From assembly GCF_040436345.1 (NCBI RefSeq), contig NC_133230.1, positions 5,415,297 to 5,479,296 on the forward strand: 64,000 nt of DNA, given 5' to 3'. The notes below the pieces were generated by a model. The model had not been told where the DNA came from. It saw only the letters and a program-made list of their open reading frames with translations, and ran no database searches. Source of the DNA: Pagrus major. Lineage: Eukaryota > Chordata > Actinopteri > Spariformes > Sparidae. Made by a program: the position numbers and the translations under genes. Below are positions 45,037-56,339 of the stretch, in pieces (the first letter of the stretch is position 1; each line of letters begins with the position of its first letter).

Positions 45037-48000
45037 CTAAGCTTCTTTAAGGGAAACTGCATCATCTGGATAAGCAGACCTGGAGGTAGAGAGGATGAAC
45101 GAGGAACTGTCAGGGAGGTCCTGGATTTGGTGGAGATGAGGCCTCTGGTGAGAAGGGCAGTGCCAGGGTGCATTAACATGATGAAGGTGGTGGTGATGGT
45201 GATGATGAGGGTGAAGAAGGGTCTCCAGTAATTTGATGATTTCATAATTTGGAAGAGCCACAGCTGTGGCATCCAGTCCCAACATCTGGGAGACGACCAT
45301 CCGGAAATCCAGCAACTGAACAAGAGAGAAAAGAAAGAGTTTCATTTTTAAAGCGGAATCTGTAATAATCTGTAAATATGAGTTGAACCTCCTACGACTT
45401 CTGACCAGTTTTAGGTCTTTCAAAAGCTATTTAAAGCCATAATTGACTTTTGGGCCACTTGGGGGGAGCAAAACAAAACAATTAAAACTTTGTGGCAAAC
45501 TTGTTAACATATTTTGAAGTTATGTTTCTGGCCACCTAGCAAAAAGACCCAAATGCAAGACACCCAGCGAGCTTAATTAATGTAAAGCTGAAGTCCAGAC
45601 ATCAACACATTCAAAGCAAGCTGAGGTAAATCCAAAAATACTAAAGATAAATACAAAAACTAGGAGCTAAAATGGACAAACTGGCAACTGTAAGAGGGAA
45701 ACACAGACTGATTAAATACACAGGGACTAAATTACTAAGGAAAAGCAGGTAAACACAGAAAACAGGAAAAGATAAAGATAAAGACAGTCAGTGGAAGGCA
45801 CCCTCTGGTTTAGGCATGAGGACTGAGATTGGTCGGGGTTGGGGTAGAATATCGGGGTAAACCAGTCAAAGGCACAGTAGGGCGGGTCTTAGCAAGAAAA
45901 GCAGTGTGAGGCTTCCCTCACCTCTCTCTCCCTGTCAGACAGCTGAGCCAGGCTCTGTCTGAGGGCGTTGAGTTGTTGGTGGTCCTCTCTGCTCTTCGTC
46001 TCTTGGCTCTGGAGGTCTGAGCTCACTGTGTTCAGCTTCTTCTCCACCTTTGCCTTCCCATCCAGCAGCTGATCCAGCCTTTTTTTCTGCTCCTGCACGG
46101 TCTGACTCTGTTCCATCACTTTCAACTTGGCACGTCAGACAGAGGTGTTCAGCGGAGTTATTCAGTGGCTTATTCAAGTTGGCTTATTGCTCTCAAATAC
46201 TCTGACATTTAAAAATATATATACATTTATTTTCAGAACTAAGGCTCTTTACATACTTGTTGCACAATTCATCCACTCATACACAGATTTAAACACAAAT
46301 ACACAATAGATTAAGCAGAGAAACTGCCTCTGGATTGAATTCTGGACTGAATCCCTCTCCCCTCTACCTTGAGCTCATTGGTGTGGGACAGCTGGGCCTT
46401 GAGCTCAGTGTTGGACAGCTTGGTGGCCTTCAGCTCGCATTGGAGACGCTCCAGCTTCTTCTGCAGCTTCCTGACCTCCAGATGGGCATCATCTCGTTCA
46501 ACAGCCAGCGCTGATCGGCTCCTCCTCTCCTCCTCCAGCTCTGACACCTTCTTCCTCAGCAGCTGGATGTGGAGTCCTTTGCTCTCGAGTTGGTCTTTCT
46601 GTGACTTTAACTGTTGCGAAAAGAAAAGGCCCACTGAGAATAATTCCACTCCAAATGCCACTAATACGACCACTTTTTATTCCCGTAGCCTACTTTTCTC
46701 TGTAGACTGTAGGTCAGACTTTTGCTCTCCACCAAAGCAGTTGCCTCTTGTTTCACCAGCTGCTCTACGCGTGACAGGATGAGTTTCAGCCTCATGTCGA
46801 AGCCGAGATCCACAGCAATACTGTCGACCTTCATCGTCTCTGACAGCTGCTCCAGGAACTCTTCATACTGTTTAAAACAGATACAGAGTAACATGGATTA
46901 ACTGTGGAAGCCCATTTCCGCCAGTTAAAGACAAAAAAAATAATATGAAAACTAAGCTAAATGAAAAAATATTCCCATGCTTATTTATCATTATGTGATG
47001 CAAAGTCAAAATTATGCAATAAAAAGTTAATTATGAAATAAAAAGTTTAAATGATGAGATAAAAAGTCAATTATCAGATTTAAAAAGTCAAAAGTATGTG
47101 ATAAAAAGTTGGATTTTTGAAATAAAAGTGAATAATGTGATAGAAAGTCAAAATATATTAGATACAATTCATATTTATGGGCAAAATGTCATAATTCTGA
47201 GATAAAGGGAAGCTAAATTATGAGATAAAAAACTTAATGATAAAAAAAAAGAAGTTGAAATAATGATAAATGTTGATCTTTTTAATCAAGTATTATATTG
47301 AATAGATAACTCTGTCATGTTACTAACATGTTTTCCTGTACTCACGTGCTGTTTGTTGTGTCTCAGCCCGTCTCGATGCATGTCCGCTGTTAACAGCTCA
47401 GTCTCCAGACCCTGCAGTCTCTCCCTCAGGTCCTGGACCTGCTGCTCTGCAAGCTGAGCCCTCTGCAGAGCGCTGAGCTGCAGCTCCCTCTGCTCGCTCA
47501 GCTCCTCGGAGACGTGACACAACTGTAGTAAGGATGTTAAGTGTTTATTTAGGAGTAGGAGTGCCTCTTTAAGACAGGCACACAGAAGTTTAAATGTTAA
47601 CATTATTGCAAAAAACAAAAGAGGTCAAAGGTCAAGGATCTCATTCCTCACCGTATTACAGAGATCATCCACTTGGTGTAAAATATCTTTCTCTGTGGGC
47701 AGGACGACGTTCTCAGACTTCCCCTGCAGCAGGCCGGCCATCTTTTTCAGGAACACCTGTAGTGTCTCCTCAGCTGCCTCCGTCTCCCTTTGGCTCGACT
47801 GTAAGTTTCTCTCGAGCTCCTCCACCTGTTTCTCCAAACAGTGCGACTCCCTCCGAGCTGCCTCGATGACTCTTTTGCCGGCCTCAAGCCTCTCTGTCAG
47901 GGTTTCTTTCTCAATCTCAACACTCCTTCTTCCCACCACCAGGCCGTCTAACTCCTAAAAGAGATTTTTTTAAAAAAGAGACAAACACGTTGACTTAAAT

Positions 48001-48570
48001 GTAAATAAATTATTAAAATTTAAGTTTTGTATGTATGCATTTTTAATCCATTCTGGCCACAGAGGTGTAGCTGAAGACAATGAGGCCTTGTTCGCTGTAC
48101 TTTTGGGGGGATTTCATTGGAACAGGAAATAATACACGAAAAATCCAACTTTTGGTGGTTGTACTAACTATGTACTCGTGTTTTAAGTTCATGTAAGTAC
48201 CACTTTGACTGAATCGAGAGCTGCTGCACTGCTGGCTGCCTTCCTCCTCTCTCGGTCCAGCTCTGCCACCAGCCTGAGCACCGTCTCTCTGCTGGCTTTA
48301 CACTCCAGCTCACAGGACTTCACACTCTCCTCCAACACAACAATCCTCATCTTCAGCCTCTCCTTCTCATGAGACTGGTCCACCTGATCATTCAAAACAG
48401 CAGTAAAGACTTATTATAAATTCTATTATAGAACATTTTTACTTTTATGTCTGGCTGCCAACATTCAGTGTAATTTAGTTTATGTCCAATAACAACATGT
48501 ATCATACAGAGAGGTAAAATTCATTTCTGTTGTGTTAACATACCTCATCAGAGTTTTCCATGACTTCCAT
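45037..48570 (-). CDS. ccdc170: ccdc170, coiled-coil protein, eight coding exons
   Basis: CCDC170 is a long coiled-coil protein reported to associate with Golgi-linked microtubules and is enriched in ciliated tissue; it neighbours ESR1 in mammals. Exons on the - strand, 5' to 3', are 48570-48544, 48383-48201, 47954-47652, 47522-47346, 46867-46694, 46610-46368, 46125-45922 and 45315-45037. All introns are phase 0 with GT-AG borders, giving about 528 residues. The product is nearly all charged heptad coiled coil (KERLKMRIVVLEESVKSCEL, RKLQKKLERLQCELKA) with a C-terminal LLDFRMVVSQMLGLDATAVA segment and a His-rich tail. Human CCDC170 is about 715 residues, so an N-terminal part is missing or is encoded by unrecognised upstream exons. 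Identification rests on the C-terminal segment and gene order. Confidence 0.85.
45316..45921 (-). repeat. ccdc170 last intron, mostly interspersed repeat (copy 2)
   Basis: Within this 606-bp intron, about 45535-45800 resembles the repeat at 36845-37160 (AGACCCAAATGCAAGACACC, AAATACACAGGGACTAA, AAAAGCAGGTAAACAC). Copies are diverged, so neither insertion is recent. The remainder holds nothing I recognise. Confidence 0.6.
46868..47345. repeat. AT-rich degenerate minisatellite in ccdc170 intron
   Basis: From about 46995 to 47265 a motif close to AATTATGAGATAAAAAGTCA recurs roughly every 18-26 bp, around ten to twelve times, with strong divergence between units. The unit is AT-rich and non-coding. 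It fills most of this 478-bp intron. Confidence 0.75.
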
Positions 48571-48629
48571 AATTAGAAGTGTTGCAGTGGGAGTGAATAT
48601 ACAGCAGAGACTTGTTTCTGTTTTAAGAA

Positions 48630-48642
48630 GTTTCCTGGCAAC
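48630..48642 (-). promoter_or_regulatory. RFX X-box-like site upstream of ccdc170
   Basis: On the - strand the sequence is GTTGCCAGGAAAC: a perfect GTTGCC half-site, one spacer base, and GGAAAC as the second half-site. It is 60 bp upstream of the ccdc170 ATG. RFX factors drive genes of motile and primary cilia through such inverted half-sites with a 0-3 bp gap. A second pair of inverted half-sites (GTTGCC...GGCAAC) lies at 48896-48917 with a wider gap. Confidence 0.5.
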
Positions 48643-49661
48643 ACCAAACACAGACAATACCAGGCTTCACCAGAGGGGATGCTAAAGGGGCATCTGACAT
48701 CTAGAGACTTTATCAATTACACAAAATAGATCCTTGGATGGAAATCAAGTGTAATTTATAGTTAAAATGTATTTAATTCTGTTTAACATGTGTGAAATTA
48801 CAGAAGAAATCAAGAGAAAGAAGCTGATGAAGATGCATGTGAAGGTCACATCAGATGGAGACCTTCATATGTTTGCCCTGAGTTCAGACTTTCAGGTTGC
48901 CATCGTTCCAAGGCAACAATTTAAAGTAGATACCACTCAAAATTCAGGGATTTCATGTACACTTTATGGCATGTTACTGTCAGTCTTCTATCAGATCATG
49001 GTTGTCGTCACTTGATCAGTTCATTACTTTTTGCATTGTGTTGCAGAATAATGTAATAATGTAATAGCTGAGGAAACACTTATAAATGACTAGTGAAATG
49101 AAGTAAAGAGTGGAGTATAATCAGGAGCCTAGTGATTGTAAACCTTCACCTGAACCTCCCTGAAATGAGGCAATGTCTACTTTTGGCCCCTTATCATAGA
49201 TTATTATCGCCTCAGTGTGGACTCTGAGGAGGTGAAAATATCCATAACATCAGAAGAAAAAGCAAAAAACATGTACCAAGAAGTTGAATTTCTGTGTCAA
49301 AACATTTTGGATTTTTTGGATTTTTTATACACACAAATGTAGATTTTTTTTTAAAATTGCTTCAAGTTTTTGTCGCCATTGACAAATACTTTTCTTTAAG
49401 TCTTTTAAAAAATACTGAAAAAATAGTGTTATATAGGCTACAGTATTGATTAAACCCCCTTACGTTAATGTAAGTTAATTAAAAGTATTTAATAAGGGTT
49501 TTTTGTTTGCTGCTTAGGATTATTAGGTGCATTTAACAATGATAACACATTTGTTATTTAAAGATAAAAGCTCATGTAACATAACCTAAATAACATTTTT
49601 CAACTGTTCAATGTTTTTCAAGCCTGGCAGTCAAAGATCGGGCCTGCAAAAAACAACGTGA

Positions 49662-49689
49662 GACGTCATTACGTCACCTCAACCCGGAA
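49662..49689 (+). promoter_or_regulatory. CRE-like pair and ETS-like site, putative rmnd1 promoter
   Basis: GACGTCAT at 49662-49669 and TTACGTCA at 49669-49676 are two ATF/CREB-type sites directly abutting; CCCGGAAATA follows. There is no TATA box. The combination resembles housekeeping promoters of nuclear-encoded mitochondrial genes. A putative non-coding exon would run from shortly downstream to 49881. Confidence 0.45.
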
Positions 49690-49881
49690 ATAAGCGGCGA
49701 CAAAACTTTATTAACAAAAACAAACACGCCTCCCAGCTCTGTCGTGCGAGCTGACATGTAGCTACGTGTGCTAACTTCACAATTACATTTCAACACAACA
49801 CTTGTTGAAACTTCTTGTTCCTGTCGCGCTGAAGAAGATTTAAAATAGACTCGTTTTGAATGACTTCTCTTTCATTTACTG

Positions 49882-50255
49882 GTAAGCTAACCACTGGCTA
49901 GCCACCAAACATTAGCTAACAGACACACTGACGCACAGTAGCATGTTACCACTTCTGTTGACTTGTACTGTACTGTAGGTGTAGAACTGTATTTATTTTT
50001 CGTGTATTAATCACACTGTTTATTTATTATGTGTCAATCCTAACGACTCTCTCAGTGAGGATATCGAAAGCTAATGTAGTCAAGGTCAGACTTGCTTGTT
50101 TATGGCACCTACTTTTGAATTTAAGATGTTATGAATGGAAATTTTAAGTGAATATCCACCTGATAATAGATGAAGCTGGATTTACAGAGTGCTGTGATGA
50201 TTGAACTGGTAAATCAGAGCATGACATGTCGTTATAGCTGTTTCCTGTCCTGTAG
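49882..50255 (+). other. probable first intron of rmnd1 (5' UTR)
   Basis: Runs from the donor CTG|GTAAGC to the acceptor CCTGTAG before CTCACC. It is unique-looking AT-rich sequence. This intron is inferred from splice sites only. Confidence 0.45.
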
Positions 50256-50282
50256 CTCACCTGTGCAGCTGTCCAAGGAAAG

Positions 50283-53200
50283 ATGCTTCTCCGGACCTTG
50301 TGGTCCAGATTGGGCGCTCAGCGGCCTGTGGAGAGGAAACCAGTCTTCATGTGTGCCTCAGCCAGTTTCTCCCAGTCTGTCCAAGCACACAAGTATGAAT
50401 ACAAACCCAGGACTCACTCCAGCTGCTCTGGCTCAGGGATCTTCTCGAGAACCTGTTATTTAAACACTTTTCACCAACAGCAGGAGCAGTTGAGACATGT
50501 TCTTCCTGCTTTAGGTCTCAGCAGCACTTTGTTAACTGACCCTGGGATGTTGTCTAAATGTAGAAGCGAACAGAAGCGTCTTTATTCAGCCGACATTGTG
50601 AAGACGATCTTAAAGTCAAGTGTAAAACCTGCAGCAGTGCCTGGGAAAAGGGTTCCCAAAGGACCAAGAACAAAACAGCCTTCAAGAGCCAATCAGCCTT
50701 CCCAGACTGAGGACAAGGTGATTCATCAGATGAATGACTGATCTTATACGCTTCATGTTTTTGTTTTAGTGAATAATTAAACCCTGTGTTTCTCTGTAGG
50801 ATATGATGCAGTGTATTGCCTTTGCAACAGCAGATCAGTATCATTTACCGACACTTTGCCACGACTTGATGAGCCACGGATTCCAAGAGATAGATTTGCC
50901 AAGAGGTACGATTCAAAAGTATTCATATATTACAACTTCCCAGGGAGTTACATGTGTTGGGAACAACTAACATGTTTTATGACATTCATATTTTAATTTC
51001 AGATGCATCAAATGTGCTGGTGATAAGCACAGACATGACTGCGAAACAAGATGACGACGCTGTAATGTTCTTCTTCAGGTACAAATAGAGTACACGTATT
51101 TTAAACTGCTTTGTTTACGCTTTGTCTTGGATATGAATTATCAGATGCTCCATTTAAGGACGCACAATATGGATTTTTTGTGTTTCCTGCTTCTCATCGC
51201 TGATACTAATAAGATATCTGAACATTTCACATTTTCGACGACGTGTTTGGCACTCTAGTCTGCGTGGCTCTATCCTGGTGCAGCAGTTTTAACTTCATGA
51301 GCGTGACAACAGCGCGCTGCGCTTGTTCTTCTCCTCCTTCTCCTCCTCAAATGATGGACTAACTTTCCTTATCTGATATTTCAGGGAAGGCTCAGTAGTT
51401 TTCTGGAATGTTGAGGAGAAAACGGTAAACACAACTATATTTAACTGTATTTTGTAATGTATAATATTAAATTAAATCTTGTTTACTTCTCTCATGTTTT
51501 ATCCATCTTCGATAACTTAATTTTTTTCACTGTCTTTACAGTTGAAAAGAGTGATGAGAATACTGGAGCATCATGAGATCCAGCCCTATGAAGTAGCTTT
51601 AGTCCACTGGGAAAATGAAGAGATTAACTACAGGGTTGGAGAGTATGTTGATCTTCACACTAGTGTTGTTTTGTTTATTTGTATGTTCAGACTCCCTTTT
51701 AAATTCAATTTTTTACTTCTTCAGGGGAAATACAAAGCTCGAGCGCGGCGACTTTATTCTGAATGATCAGATGAATCAAGATGAAGCTGTTCTGGAGAAA
51801 TTTGCATTTTCAAACGCACTGTGTTTGTCAGGTGAGAACCCATAAATCATAAAGAAGGGTCTTGTTCTGTAGTAACACTGTGTAGCCTCTCATTAGAGTG
51901 TAACCTCTTGCTTTCTTTTCCAGTGAAGCTGGCGATATGGGAGGTGGCGTTAGATAATTTTGTAGAGTCAATTCAATCAATTCCAGAGGTACAGTGGACA
52001 CTTAACAGCAGGCAGCACGAAATTCTGAATAATTGATTATCTATAATGGTTGTTCGTCTGTAAGGCAGGCTAAGCATCAGTGCTCCCCTTCATCCTAATG
52101 TAATCTGTTTTTTCTCCTCAGACGCTGAAGTCTGGTAAAAGAGTTAAGTTGTCCTCTGCAGAGGTTATGAAGAAGATAGGCGAGCTTTTCACTTTGAGGT
52201 AAATTCAGTTTTCTCTAAATAGAAGTTCATTCAGAGGGAACTGTGCCCTTTCTATTTTTGTCTTCAAGTTTCCCAGGAAGACAAAACTTTCTTGTTGTTT
52301 CAAACAGCATGGAATGTCAGATTTTAGCTTGTGTTTACCAAGTTAGCAGTAACAGATCAACTGATATCCTCCTTTTTTTGCTCTCTTCATTGTCAGTTTC
52401 TTCGGTCAGTTTACTATATCTAACAGCTCAATCTTAAAGTAATTCTGCTGGGCAATTGCAATCTATTGTAGATCTGCCATTGTGTTATTAAACTCTGGGA
52501 TGACACAATCTGTTTAAAACCTTTGTTTTTATATCTTCATCTAATAGACACTGTATAAACCTGAGGTCTGACCTGCTCATCACACCAGATTTCTACTGGG
52601 ACCGAGAAAACCTGGAGAAGCTCTATGATAAGACCTGCCAGTTCCTCAGCATCAACCGCAGAGTCAATGTAAATAAAGTTTTTTTCCAAACATATGTGAC
52701 ATCCTCGTTGTAATACAGAGACTCATTCTCACACATTATAGTAAGAAGCCAATGCTTTGTTTTTGATCTGAGCTACCAATATTTTGTATGTTTTTAGGTT
52801 GTGAACGAGAAGCTGGAACATTGCACACAGTTAACAGATCTGATGAGAAGCCACCTGAGTGAGAAGCACAGCTTGAGGTTGGAGTGGATGATAGTCATCC
52901 TCATTACGATTGAGGTAAGGATCTAAAAGAAATGTTTGTGCCAGATGTTTAAAAATGTGTTTTGTGCCTTTTGTTTCCAATCTTTATTGATCACATCAGA
53001 CCTACAGCTCTGGAACTTTGGCTAGACTACTTAGTAATTAGTTAGTTAAAAGCTATTTAATCATAAAAGAATGCAATTCATTAACATTCTGCTGTAAATT
53101 TCAGTTTTTAGCTCTTTTGTTTAATTTTATTTTAAACACATACAACCTTTTCGAGTTAAAGTGGCAAAGGACGACTTTTTCTCCCACTACCGACTCGCTC

Positions 53201-53835
53201 TCTGTTTTCTTGTTTTCTGTAGCAGCCACCGACAACACAGAGCAAAATGTGTTAATTTATTCATTTAGTCTGGAAAACGGTCGAAGGGAGTCGGATCAAC
53301 TATTCACATCCCTACCTGGCAAGCGTCTGATATACATCCCCCAAGCCGGGTTTAAAAGGGTCTTTGTCTCCGCACAACATGTCCGTAACTTGGCTGTGTT
53401 CACCCTCAGAAGCTTAAAACAAAGTGAGCCAGCTATTACATAATAAACGGAGACAATCGCCTTTTCATTTTCTCCACCACATATCCGAAACGCCGGCAAC
53501 TCTGGCTGGAGATGCTACTTTTTTGTGTTCTCTGGTGGGATGCCTTTAAAATCACGATGCTGCGAAGTTGCAGGGCTCAGTAGTGGATGACTGTCAGCCA
53601 TCAACATCGTCCGGCGGCCTAACCCAATGCTCGGTGGCAGGCCAAATTGCATAGTGTAAGCAAAGTGTAAAGGGAACTTATGTAAACGCTGATAGGGTCA
53701 TTATTATTGTGTAATCAACATTCACTTCATAACGATAGGATTAAAGCAAAAAACGTGTCTATTGCCAGTTTAAATTACATCTATCGCTTGTTTCTCTTGT
53801 AGGTTTTGTTTGAACTTGCAAAAATGATCTTCTAA
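50283..53835 (+). CDS. rmnd1: rmnd1, required for meiotic nuclear division 1 homologue
   Basis: RMND1 is a mitochondrial inner-membrane protein of the DUF155 family needed for mitochondrial translation. Exons are 50283-50717, 50800-50905, 51003-51078, 51385-51424, 51542-51642, 51725-51831, 51924-51988, 52122-52198, 52548-52668, 52798-52914 and 53803-53835, giving 425 residues. The first exon encodes a diverged, basic N-terminus starting [11 protein letters not shown], as expected for a mitochondrial targeting sequence. The core matches human closely: [60 protein letters not shown]-terminal hydrophobic segment ([20 protein letters not shown]) is the membrane anchor. The start chosen is the first ATG of the frame in the exon after a likely 5' UTR acceptor at 50255. 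Confidence 0.95.
52915..53802 (+). other. last rmnd1 intron (888 bp) with CpG-richer insert
   Basis: About 53160-53680 has more CpG and GC than the flanks and carries a 108-codon frame at 53117-53443 without recognisable homology. It looks like an inserted segment, perhaps a mobile-element remnant, but I see no terminal repeats. The other rmnd1 introns over 300 bp (51079-51384, 52199-52547) hold nothing I recognise. Confidence 0.4.
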
Positions 53836-54360
53836 CCTGCTGCTCCAACAATGCACAAATCTAAAAAGGGTACTAGAAGCTCCAAAGGAAGAATGCTGCT
53901 CTATACAAAGGTACTTCATATGTGAAGATCTTTTCTGGAAGTGACTGAAATCGTAAAGTGGACCTAAATATCTTCGAATGTCTTACTGTTCCTGTCGTAC
54001 AGTATCAACATTTCAACAACACACAATAAATCCGTCTTTTTTATCATTTATTTACTGTTGTGCTGAAGATCCTAACTCAAGGGTGGTGGAGGACTTTTAG
54101 TTTTGTTTTCTGAGTTTATGCTTTACAATGTAATACAATTGTACATTTTTTTTTTTTACATTATGTGCAAAAGTCTGAATCTTTTTCAGTGTGAAGAATG
54201 CTGGTTTTCAACCCTGTGTGACCTCGACATGTGACATTATTCTTGTGACTGAAACACTAGCAGTAAAATAAGATGGGGAAATATAAATAATGGTATTTAA
54301 TTTACTCCAACTGTGAGTGCTAAGTTATAGAAGATGAAATAAAATATTTGTTTTAAATGT
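53836..54360 (+). other. rmnd1 3' UTR with two polyA signals
   Basis: AT-rich sequence after the rmnd1 stop. AATAAA occurs at 54025-54030 and again at 54338-54343; either could direct 3' end formation. In human ZBTB2 lies next in this direction; no part of it is visible here. Confidence 0.55.
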
Positions 54361-55636
54361 TTGTCAGTTATGTTTCAGTGTTTGCATGTGAAATATCAAC
54401 TTATTGATTGATTATTGGTTCAGTAGACTGTCTAAAGATAGCTTACGATCACCAGAAGTGTCAATATAAAAGATTCCGCAATACAAGATGTACATACAAG
54501 TATGAATTTATTCAAATAAAATTATATTTTATTAATAAAACATTGGTAAATATATATATGTAAATATATAAACACAGGTAACTCAGGTTTATATTCTGCA
54601 TGTTGTCATCAGTGGACATATACACAGATCAGGAAGAATTCTTCATAAAAGTCAGTATATGTGAAAACATTTCAAAGAGGACACAACAGCCTGTCATAAC
54701 CTTATTTTCCTCTCACCCTTCACACACACTTGCTTACTGAATCTATTGTATCAGTGATAGTGCTAGCTCATTGAGGCTTAAGGCTTGGAAATAGATGCAC
54801 ATGTAAAGCTGCCATGATTGCTGAAGTTTAAGGCTTTGCTGATTATAATTATATATGTAAAGATTAATTTAACATATAATCAAAATAAGTGAATTCTAAC
54901 TTTAAAACAAAAAACAAAGACGTGCCATGCGATCATCATGCACTTATTTGAAAACCTGTCTGAGTAGAAATTTTTGTAGATTCAAAATGAGGACTATTTT
55001 TTGCCCGTATAAGCATTAAAACTGTCATTATGTACAAGATAATATACAGTAATAATAGCATGCTTAATTCTGCCTTTTATTTTTATCTGCATAGATCCCG
55101 TGGGAACATGTATTTAAATGAAATGATAAAATAAGTACAGAAAGACAGAAGAGTTTATGAACACAGATGATGCATTGTAACGGCTGTGAAATATCTACAT
55201 AAACTGATATACTAGAAACATCCTCATGTGCCAAGAAGAATGAATGTTGCTTCTGAAAAAGCAAAAGAAATCATCCAGAAATGTGTTTTAAGGATAATAC
55301 TTAACAAAAATGCCATCTCACTCTCTCAGACATCTGCAATCTATTAAAACAGATCGGGTTAGATCCTTTTCAAAAACACCACTTATGATAGACAAGACCT
55401 GACAAGATTACTAATAAAAATTGCACAATATAGCAAACCACTCAGATGTATTGAAAGACGTCATTGCTTAATGGATGTAGTTCACTCGTAGTTCAAACTC
55501 TGCGTTCCCCTGAGAAGATGATCACTTTTCCAGTTGATGCTTCTCTTGCCAGATCTCTCATTAAGCACACACACACTAATGGCTTTTTGGAAACTTCTTA
55601 CAAACTTGAGTGACTTCCGTTTTGATTGTCCAAACC
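54361..55636 (-). other. akap12: probable terminal non-coding exon of akap12
   Basis: On the - strand an acceptor TTTCAG precedes GGTTTGG at 55636. A donor lies 30 nt after the akap12 stop, at 56339-56338 (CTAACTG|GTAAGC). The low-coordinate part of this stretch is very AT-rich and contains AATAAA on the - strand at 55081-55076, 54533-54528 and 54512-54507. This fits a long 3' UTR split from the coding exon by one intron. It is inferred from splice signals only. Confidence 0.5.
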
Positions 55637-56339
55637 CTGAAAGAAAGAAAGAAAAAAAAATGTAACATTATATTAATTACTGTGGATATTGCAATGAATG
55701 TGATGAACAATTTTAGTGTAAGAGCAAATTGACAAATGGGCAAAAAAATAGATTTATCTGATATCTCCATGTTGGTGTCATCCCTGTGACATCATAGTAA
55801 ATGTTGCTAGAGGATTGTCATTGCAGGTCACAAAAAAGCAAACAAACCCACCGAGGGAGCAGGTCGTCTTGTACGAATAGGTAGCTTTCATATTGGAAGC
55901 GTCACATCACTGGATATTCTGACCTCAGGTCAATTTGTCGTCTTGTTTTGGTCAACAACAAAAATAATGTGTTGACCAAAATAGGTATTTTAAGCCAAAA
56001 CATGATCTTTTTTCTGACCCTAACCAAATGGTTTTTGTGCACACCCCTAATCCTAACTTGACACAAACCCTAACTCTAACCCTAAACAGACCATAATCAC
56101 AGTGTTGGCACCATATAAAATGGAAAAATGTAAACATAATGAAATGTAAAGTTCAACATATCTATGGTTTGCAGAAACATATATTCTGGTGATTGGGTTG
56201 GAAACGATCATGGTTTTGGGTCAAAATATACGTGATTGTTCAGTTGCAACGATGGTCCTTAATATGTTGTAGGAACCACACCAACACAGCGCTATCAGAT
56301 CATGCAATGATCATGACAAGAGTGAAGAGAAAGGCTTAC
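55637..56339 (-). repeat. akap12 3' UTR intron, mostly interspersed repeat
   Basis: About 55880-56270 carries a sequence that I recognise as a dispersed percomorph repeat (AACCAAATGGTTTTTGTGC, CCTAACTCTAACCCTAAAC, ACCATAATCACAGTGTTGGC, GAAATGTAAAGTTCAACATA). It includes a perfect 12-bp stem, TTTTGGTCAACA at 55946-55957 and TGTTGACCAAAA at 55970-55981, with a 12-nt loop. The CTAACCCTAA stretch resembles telomere repeat only by chance. Confidence 0.55.

Larger units (their letters stand above)
48571..49881. promoter_or_regulatory. shared 5' region of ccdc170 (-) and rmnd1 (+)
   Basis: The two genes are head-to-head with no gene between. Close to ccdc170 is an RFX-like site at 48630-48642. Close to the probable rmnd1 start are two CRE-like sites (49662-49677) and a CCGGAA ETS-like site (about 49684). 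A donor CTG|GTAAGC at 49882 probably ends a non-coding first exon of rmnd1, joined to an acceptor at 50255. The 48643-49620 part is AT-rich; an 82-codon + strand frame at 48767-49015 has no family character. Confidence 0.55.

Noticed and set aside
48767..49015. 82-codon + strand frame between ccdc170 and rmnd1
   Set aside because: No recognisable family, no coding periodicity beyond chance, AT-rich, and located in a promoter region. A small novel gene cannot be excluded but is not supported.
53117..53443. 108-codon frame in the last rmnd1 intron
   Set aside because: No homology that I recognise and no splice signals linking it to rmnd1; treated as part of an unidentified insert.
56040..56095. 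Telomere-like CTAACCCTAA stretch
   Set aside because: Only a couple of imperfect units, embedded in a dispersed fish repeat; not an interstitial telomere.
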